Positions 58,411 through 64,000 of a stretch of 64,000 nt of DNA are shown here, piece after piece. The stretch lies in assembly GCF_964275005.1 (NCBI RefSeq), contig NC_092686.1, positions 44,266,333 through 44,330,332 on the forward strand. Reading direction: 5' to 3'. A model generated the notes under the pieces. The model saw only the letters and a list, made by a program, of their open reading frames with translations, did no database searches and was not told where the DNA came from. This stretch comes from Diadema setosum. Its lineage: Eukaryota; Echinodermata; Echinoidea; Diadematoida; Diadematidae. How positions within the stretch are numbered: the first letter of the stretch is position 1; each line of letters begins with the position of its first letter. A program made the position numbers and the translations under genes.

Positions 58411-59237
58411 CAAGCTACGCGGGCTTGTCACGAATAGAGGGATTTTCCAGCACGCAGGATTTTCTGCGGGCTTATAATGATGTTGGTGAATTTGGCACTT
58501 GCGTCTTATCTGCTAGACGCGTGCTTCTTACCTTCTACTTGCGTGAATTCCGGGTGACCTGCGTGACTGTCATGTGCGGGCCATCTGCGGGGACCTCCGG
58601 TTTGCAAAAATTGTTCTTCGCAAGTCACACGCAAGGCTTGCCCGGAAAGATGTGACAGGGCCTTTAGGAACAACAAACCTCATATTATTTTGGGAATAGG
58701 AAACCTTCGGAATAACAAACCAACGGAATAATGTGTGTGTGTTTAGTTTGGTTTGTTTTATTTCTGCATTGACTTTCTCCAAGTACAATGACAAATCAAT
58801 ACAGGTTGATACAGTTTGTATGTAAAAAAATTAAAGCATACAAATCAATACAGATATGATCAATTTCATAACAACATTGTCATCATACATTCTTAAATTT
58901 AAAGCAATCTTGTACATGATGCATACTGAAGTAAGTGAAAAAAGGAGAGATCAATATACAGGACACTGTCATCATAAGTATAGAGCTTGACGACGATGAG
59001 GTCCTGTCATCAATAACATGAAAACACCAATAAATCTAGATATTGTGACATAATTAAATCAACTGTCATACAGTAAACATATTCCTAAAGAATAGAGACA
59101 TATCATTTCACAGAACTACTTTTCAGCAATTTCTTATACAGTATATTAGAAACAGTTTAACAGCATAAAGACACAGCATCATTGACCACGTAATATTATA
59201 AAAGTGTGCGGACAGTATGCAAGACAGTGTGAATTTT
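58411..59237. other. Intergenic, with a CCGAAGG remnant
   Basis: 58386-58650 is GC-richer and has an inverted pair, CCGGACAAGCTACGCGGGCT near 58397 against a TTGCCCGG segment at 58636-58643. No gene recognised. Confidence 0.4.
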
Positions 59238-59869
59238 AATGCGCATATTTGCTGTAAGATATCATGCGCATGAGTTAATAATAAAATAATTTATGCAAAC
59301 AATAAGATGCCTTTGTGTAATCATTGATTCAACTCTTTTTTTTTGGGGGGGGGGGGGGCAAGACCAAAACTTTGTCGACGGACACTTGAACTTGAACAAC
59401 ACTAGCAGTAGGGGCGCGCTATATAGCTTTAGATCGAGCGAGCGATTGGGGCAGGGGTGTTGTTGGTTGGGTCTGTGTACCCGTGTATCAACGGTATCGT
59501 ACGGTAACCCCTATGGGTGCTGTTCGTTATTCCGAAGGTTCGCTATTCCGAAGGTTCGTTATTCCGAAGGGTCGTTAATCCAAAACACGCAAATTCCCTA
59601 TACCTAGAGATTCGTTAATCCGAAATTTGTGGCGTTATTCCGAAGGTTCGTTACTCCGAAGATGGGTTAATCCGAAAATGAAATTCGGAACAATGAACCT
59701 TCGGAATAACGAATCTTAGGAATAAAGAGCCTTCGGAATAACGAACCTTCGGAAAAACGAGCTGTAACCGGCCCTATCGAATGCGCATATTTGCTGTAAG
59801 ATATTATGCGCATGAGTTTATGATAAAATGATTTATGCAAACGATAAGATGCCTTTGTGTAATCATTGA
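59238..59869. repeat. 90-bp direct repeats flanking an insert
   Basis: 59238-59327 and 59780-59869 are direct copies with about 5 differences (both start AATGCGCATATTTGCTGTAA). The 450 bases between hold a G-run unit (59345-59506) also found at 60781-60943 and a CCGAAGGTTCG block (59515-59775). Confidence 0.85.
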
Positions 59870-60214
59870 CAAAGAGAATTAAGAAGGAAGAGAATGGGTG
59901 AAATCAAATAACATTTTGTTGTGTTTCAGGGCTGACCAAGACTCGAAGAATAATTTGTAATAAAGAACAAGATTATTAAACTGGGTAATAGACCAACATT
60001 TCGATAACAGATACACCATGTACTTTCTTAGACGGGCTAAAAGTGAAGTACACTGCTTTATAGTTGATCGGGTGTAGATTGTTCCAGACGTCGGGCCCGT
60101 AATGTGTGACTGATTTCTGGGCTAAAACAGGTTTTAGCCCAGAAGCCCATGCAGGTTTTAGCCCAGGTTATAGCCCACAAGGAGACTAGTCTGTCGAATT
60201 GAGAGTTAGATATG

Positions 60215-60379
60215 CAGGGGCGGATCCAGGAATTCCGTAAAGGGGAGGCACCTTTGCAAAATTAAAGGGGGGCGCACCAGTTCTCCCCCCCCCCCATTTT
60301 TTTTCGTTTTACTTCTTTTGTTTTAACAAAAATAAAGAGGGAGCGCGCGTTCGGTGCGCCCCCTCTGGATCCACCACTG
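60215..60379. mobile_element. CAGGGGCGGATCC-type MITE, copy 3
   Basis: Starts CAGGGGCGGATCCAG and ends CTGGATCCACCACTG. GATATG on both sides looks like a short target duplication. Opposite orientation to copies 1 and 2. Confidence 0.87.
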
Positions 60380-60463
60380 GATATGTGTGGACATTCGAGT
60401 TTAAGTGAAATATATTGAGGTGTACGTGAATATACTTGTATATGAATATGCCTGTTTGTAGAA

Positions 60464-60495
<32 letters not shown>

Positions 60496-60500
60496 TGTAG
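60464..60500. repeat. (GT)n microsatellite
   Basis: About 18 GT units just right of the MITE copy. Confidence 0.9.
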
Positions 60501-60780
60501 TGTGGGTGTATGTCCACACACTCGAATTAACGGTTCTCCTTATGAATGAAGAAAAAATGAAACAAAGCAAACAAAAATGGTTTTCGTGATTATTTCGAGG
60601 GTGCTGAATCCGAATCTGGATGATTCAACTCTTGCATGGCCGCCAAAATGGCTGAGAACTGGTCATCTCTTGGGGTTTTTTGTGTGTTTAATTGCATGTC
60701 TGTTTGATGATGGTGGTGTTTTTTTAATGTTTGATATAACTCTTATTATTATTATTATTATTATTATTTTTTTTTTTTTT

Positions 60781-60943
60781 TGGGGGGGGGGGGCCAAGAC
60801 CAAAACTTTGTCGACGGACACTTGAACGTGAACAACACTAGCAGTAGGGGGCGCGCTATAGCTTTAGATCGAACGAGCGATTGGGGCGCAGGGTACCGTA
60901 GTTGGTTGGGTCTGTGTACCCGGGCTTCAGCGGTATCGTACGG
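60781..60943. repeat. G-run / GACCAAAACTTTGTCGACGG unit, copy 2
   Basis: Matches 59345-59506 closely, from the G-run through GACGGACACTTGAAC, GGCGCGCTATA and GTATCGTACGGT. Preceded by (TTA)n and T-run. Confidence 0.85.
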
Positions 60944-60979
60944 TGCAGTAAACAAAAACCTCCCTTTTTAATTCGTGCA

Positions 60980-61238
60980 GTTGATGTGTAGTACGGTCTT
61001 CACATGTGCATCGGCGATCGGGCGAACACATTGATATCTACTAGTAGTTGGACACACACATACACACAAAACTCCACATCACAGTTTAGTACATGGTATA
61101 TGGTAGGTTTTTAATATTTTCCGCGTCCTCATCTCGCTCGGATCGGGGTTTCCGCTTTTATGTTCGTCGGGACAATCGTGCTTCTTGGCGTGTTGCGGGA
61201 GAAAATCAATATGGGAGACGAACTACTAAGCTAAAGAG
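60980..61238 (+). promoter_or_regulatory. Putative promoter and noncoding first exon of the right-edge gene
   Basis: CpG-containing DNA (CGATCGGGCGAACAC, CTCGCTCGGATCGGGG) ends in AAAGAG followed by a good donor GTGAGT at 61239. A seven-codon upstream frame (ATG 61211, stop 61232-61234) lies in it. It would join the exon starting at 63627. No transcript evidence, so this is inference. Confidence 0.45.
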
Positions 61239-63626
61239 GTGAGTCGTTAAACTGATTGTACCTTGACGCTATAGATATCTAACGTTAGACCTGTAGCAAG
61301 GAGTGTGGGATCTTTGTCTGTAACGTTTAGCATGTTAAAATTCTTTGTCTTTAACCATGAGCAAGTTTTCCGGTAATAAGAAACTTTATCTTTCATTGAA
61401 ATTGCAGGTATAACAGTTAAATTTTAGTTAGAAACTAGAGCAGTGCCAACAAGCTTCTGAGTGTCAATATTCACTCGTCGTAGAGAGCCATGTGATTTTA
61501 CGAATAGATGTGTTTAAATATGTAGCACAGGGGTTGAATTACAGAAGAGCGAACACGCTGCTAGTGCTACTGCAAGCGCTGTGTGCTAGCCGCTAGGTTC
61601 ATCACGATCAGATCGTTGGCCTACCCGGGCGAGGGCCGGCGGGACCGGGCGGCGTTGTCGCGAAAGAAGACATCGAACTAACCATGCTAACACTCACAGT
61701 TTAAATACACTGTACAATACGTTTAACCAAGGCCTACCATGACTGCAAGGTACTCGGATCGTGCAGCTCCACAGTCCAGTCTGAGAAATGTTGACTGAGC
61801 TGAGTCGACCTAACGTTACTACATATCTGAACTGGTTTACAGGATCTGACAAGGTCAGACTGACTGTTGTTGTTAATGTTAACAGAGGTATCTAAATTTA
61901 CTTTCTTAACTTGTTAGTAACGGTTAGGCCTCTAGTCTAGACCTAACTTAAAAAAAAAAATCGTAGCACTGCACTTTCGGAAGGTTCGTTAGATCTAACG
62001 TTAATCTGAAAATGAAATGGGGTCTAAGTTAAGGATCAACTTCAATAGACCGTATGCATTGATGTCACAGCTTACCTAACGACCGATTTCAACGCCATCT
62101 TTACGGGCAAACAATGTCTTGACAATGCACTCAAGCGTGTACTAGAAGTACGGTACCCTAACGATAGGAAAGCCCTATGTGCAACCACAAAATTTGATTC
62201 ACTTGATTATGACCTTTAATAAAATGACACTTATTGATGTTTTAATTTATGCTACAGACGCGCCGTTTACCCTAGGAGAATCTAGAAATTACATGTTTCA
62301 GCTTCTCAGCGATGTCATTGTGAGTGAACTACAGCCATCAAAAAAATAATAATTTAATAATGATTATCATTGCTACAAAAGCTGCCAGATATTTGCATGA
62401 TCACGCACTACTATTTCCAAGTCGCTTCTCCCTCGCTACTAAAAATCTACTAAATCTAGGCCCTACATGTACTCCCCAGCTGCTGCGTTGTGTTGGCAGG
62501 CCATGTACGGGCGGTCTGCCGTATCAGGATCGTGCACAAGTAATTGATCTACATTAGTGCGCATTCATATTATTAGGCGTGCGCAACTTGCAGAATCATA
62601 GCTGCAGCTCTTTATGCCAGCCTCAATACAATTGTGAAAAATTGTCGGTGGGCATCTAAAACGTTCATAAATTGTGAGATGTCAGACGAACTCGGCAATT
62701 ATTTTTCCGTGAAGTCTTTTGATGGAAAATTGCTACATTCTCTAGCCTAGTTGTAGAAGAGCAGTTCAAATTTAAGAAGCTTGGGGTATGGTCGCCGCTC
62801 AGTATAAATCAGTCTGTTCCGGCCAAAACTCTGACCAGCATAAAAAAATGGGATTGTGCTTGAGGCGGCCTAAAATTATGCTAAATTGCCATGAAATTAC
62901 TAGTACAACGTTGTATTTTACATCATCGTGTCAACCAATTGTGGTGCTTAATCAGCAGACAAGCAAAAACACCCAGAAAGCACCCAGAAAATAATCCCAT
63001 AAGATCTCGAAATTAAAGTAAACTGATGTGACATAAACGTTGACCCTGTATAAATATGTGTACATTGCGGTGCTAACAGCGCATCGCTTGCCCTTGGGTT
63101 GAGGGCGCCCTTCAGCTTCTAAGGCTGCGTGACGTCATGTGCATAAGGTCTATAAACATTACATTGCACTCCCGTTATAATGAACATGGTTGTAACAAAA
63201 TGCCAGTTACAATGAAGCAAAAATTTAGGCCACAACATTATTTGCTCTATGTCTAGCAATGTTTTTTAGTGTTTTGTTCAGTTATAACAAAATTTTGATA
63301 TATCGCAAAGAAAACTGCTAGTCCCAAGGACTTCATTTGAACGGGAGTCTACTGTATTCCAAAGGTTCATCCAATGGAATAAGGTTCGTTCTGAAGGTGC
63401 ATTAATCTGAAAATGAAATAAGGGTGGTAATCCAAAGCTTTGTTCATCTGGAGATTTTCATCTGAAAATGAAATAAGGTTTAAGGTTCATTAGTATATAC
63501 ATGAAAATGTATAGCATTCGTTTATAATCTTAAAATGAAATGAGGTTTGTTGATCCAAAAATGAAATACAGCAAGGTTTGTCATCCTCGCTATTGTTTTT
63601 GTAATAATATATGTTTTTTCATGTAG
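61239..63626 (+). other. Probable intron 1 of the right-edge gene
   Basis: No exon recognised. Contains CCGAAGG-like scraps (61978-62020), the MITE at 63160-63356, and more CCGAAGG-like phrases up to 63590. Confidence 0.4.
63160..63356. mobile_element. TACAGTAGACTCC-type MITE, copy 2
   Basis: Starts TACATTGCACTCCCGTTA and ends ACGGGAGTCTACTGTA. The reverse complement matches 22930-23122, including AGTTATAACAAAATTTTGAT. Confidence 0.8.
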
Positions 63627-63751
63627 GTGTTCTTTCTCGGATCTGCATCTAGCATAGACCTCTGTATTTCCTGCATTTAGACCTGCTGCATGGTGATGCA
63701 CTAAAGACAGAATTCACCAAGGATTGAACTGACGACATTGACAGGAACACC

Positions 63752-64000
63752 ATGGATGACTCTGAGAGATTTCCTTGTTTGTATCGGAACACAGAAATCA
63801 ATGGCAATGAACCCACGCCGGGTCAAAGTGAGTTTGTTGACGATAACTTCCAGGAGTCACCTGGCTTCGACGACACAGACAGCTCCTCTCCGAAAGTCCT
63901 CTCTCCCGTTCCGGATATCATTGACCGCGTTGCCATGGTTTCAAGCCAGAATGACAACGATGATGCTGGCTACTATTCTCAGGATCCGAAGGAGATGCCC
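63752..64000 (+). CDS. N-terminus of an unrecognised protein (cut by window edge)
   Basis: Open for 83 codons from ATG 63752 to the window end. An in-frame TGA at 63725-63727 shows this is the first possible start. A splice acceptor (TTTTTTCATGTAG) ends at 63626. The product begins MDDSERFPCLYRNTEING, is acidic and rich in Asp, Ser, Pro and Asn, and is probably disordered (FDDTDSSSPKVLSPVPDI). No domain is reached in the window, so no function is proposed. Codon use is more even and GC-richer than the surroundings, supporting a real exon. Confidence 0.75.
   Translation, partial: MDDSERFPCLYRNTEINGNEPTPGQSEFVDDNFQESPGFDDTDSSSPKVLSPVPDIIDRVAMVSSQNDNDDAGYYSQDPKEMP

Overview
This 64 kb window is animal nuclear DNA: genes with many short GT-AG exons and kilobase introns, about 40% GC, dense with small inverted-repeat transposons, microsatellites and homopolymer runs. 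The repeat families and the CRT-like transporter point to a marine deuterostome invertebrate (echinoderm or hemichordate most likely). That placement is an inference from sequence style, not a database match.

Layout. 0-5.8 kb: LINE debris, a CpG-rich possible promoter near 1.7-2.1 kb, two MITEs and a decayed L1/Tx1-type LINE that stops just short of the first gene. 5.9-22.5 kb (+): PRPF18, the second-step pre-mRNA splicing factor, 10 coding exons, complete (346 aa). Its second intron carries the most striking object of the window, a 3.07 kb foldback-type element (10119-13192) with near-identical 28-bp ends and two oppositely oriented arms made of a 13-bp repeat. 22.5-30.4 kb: no host gene; nested MITEs and a broken Ty3/Gypsy fossil. 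30.4-43.5 kb (-): RAD18, the E3 ubiquitin ligase of DNA damage tolerance, 12-13 coding exons, with RING, UBZ4, SAP and RAD6-binding segments all present. 43.6-50 kb: intergenic repeats. 50.0-53.4 kb (-): a 10-TM transporter of the CRT-like (chloroquine-resistance-transporter-like) family in four exons. 53.4-61 kb: intergenic, dominated by a repeat based on CCGAAGGTTCG and by nested MITEs. 61-64 kb (+): probable noncoding first exon and the first 83 codons of an unrecognised gene that runs off the right edge.

PRPF18 and RAD18 are convergent. The CRT-like gene lies upstream of RAD18 in the same orientation, and the right-edge gene is divergent from it. The three identified genes act in unrelated processes (splicing, damage tolerance, organelle transport), so no functional cluster is proposed. 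The novelty is in the repeats: the foldback element, a pair of piggyBac-like MITEs whose subterminal hairpins changed in parallel at both ends, a minisatellite that multiplies DR1 nuclear-receptor motifs, and a perfect 36-bp palindrome.
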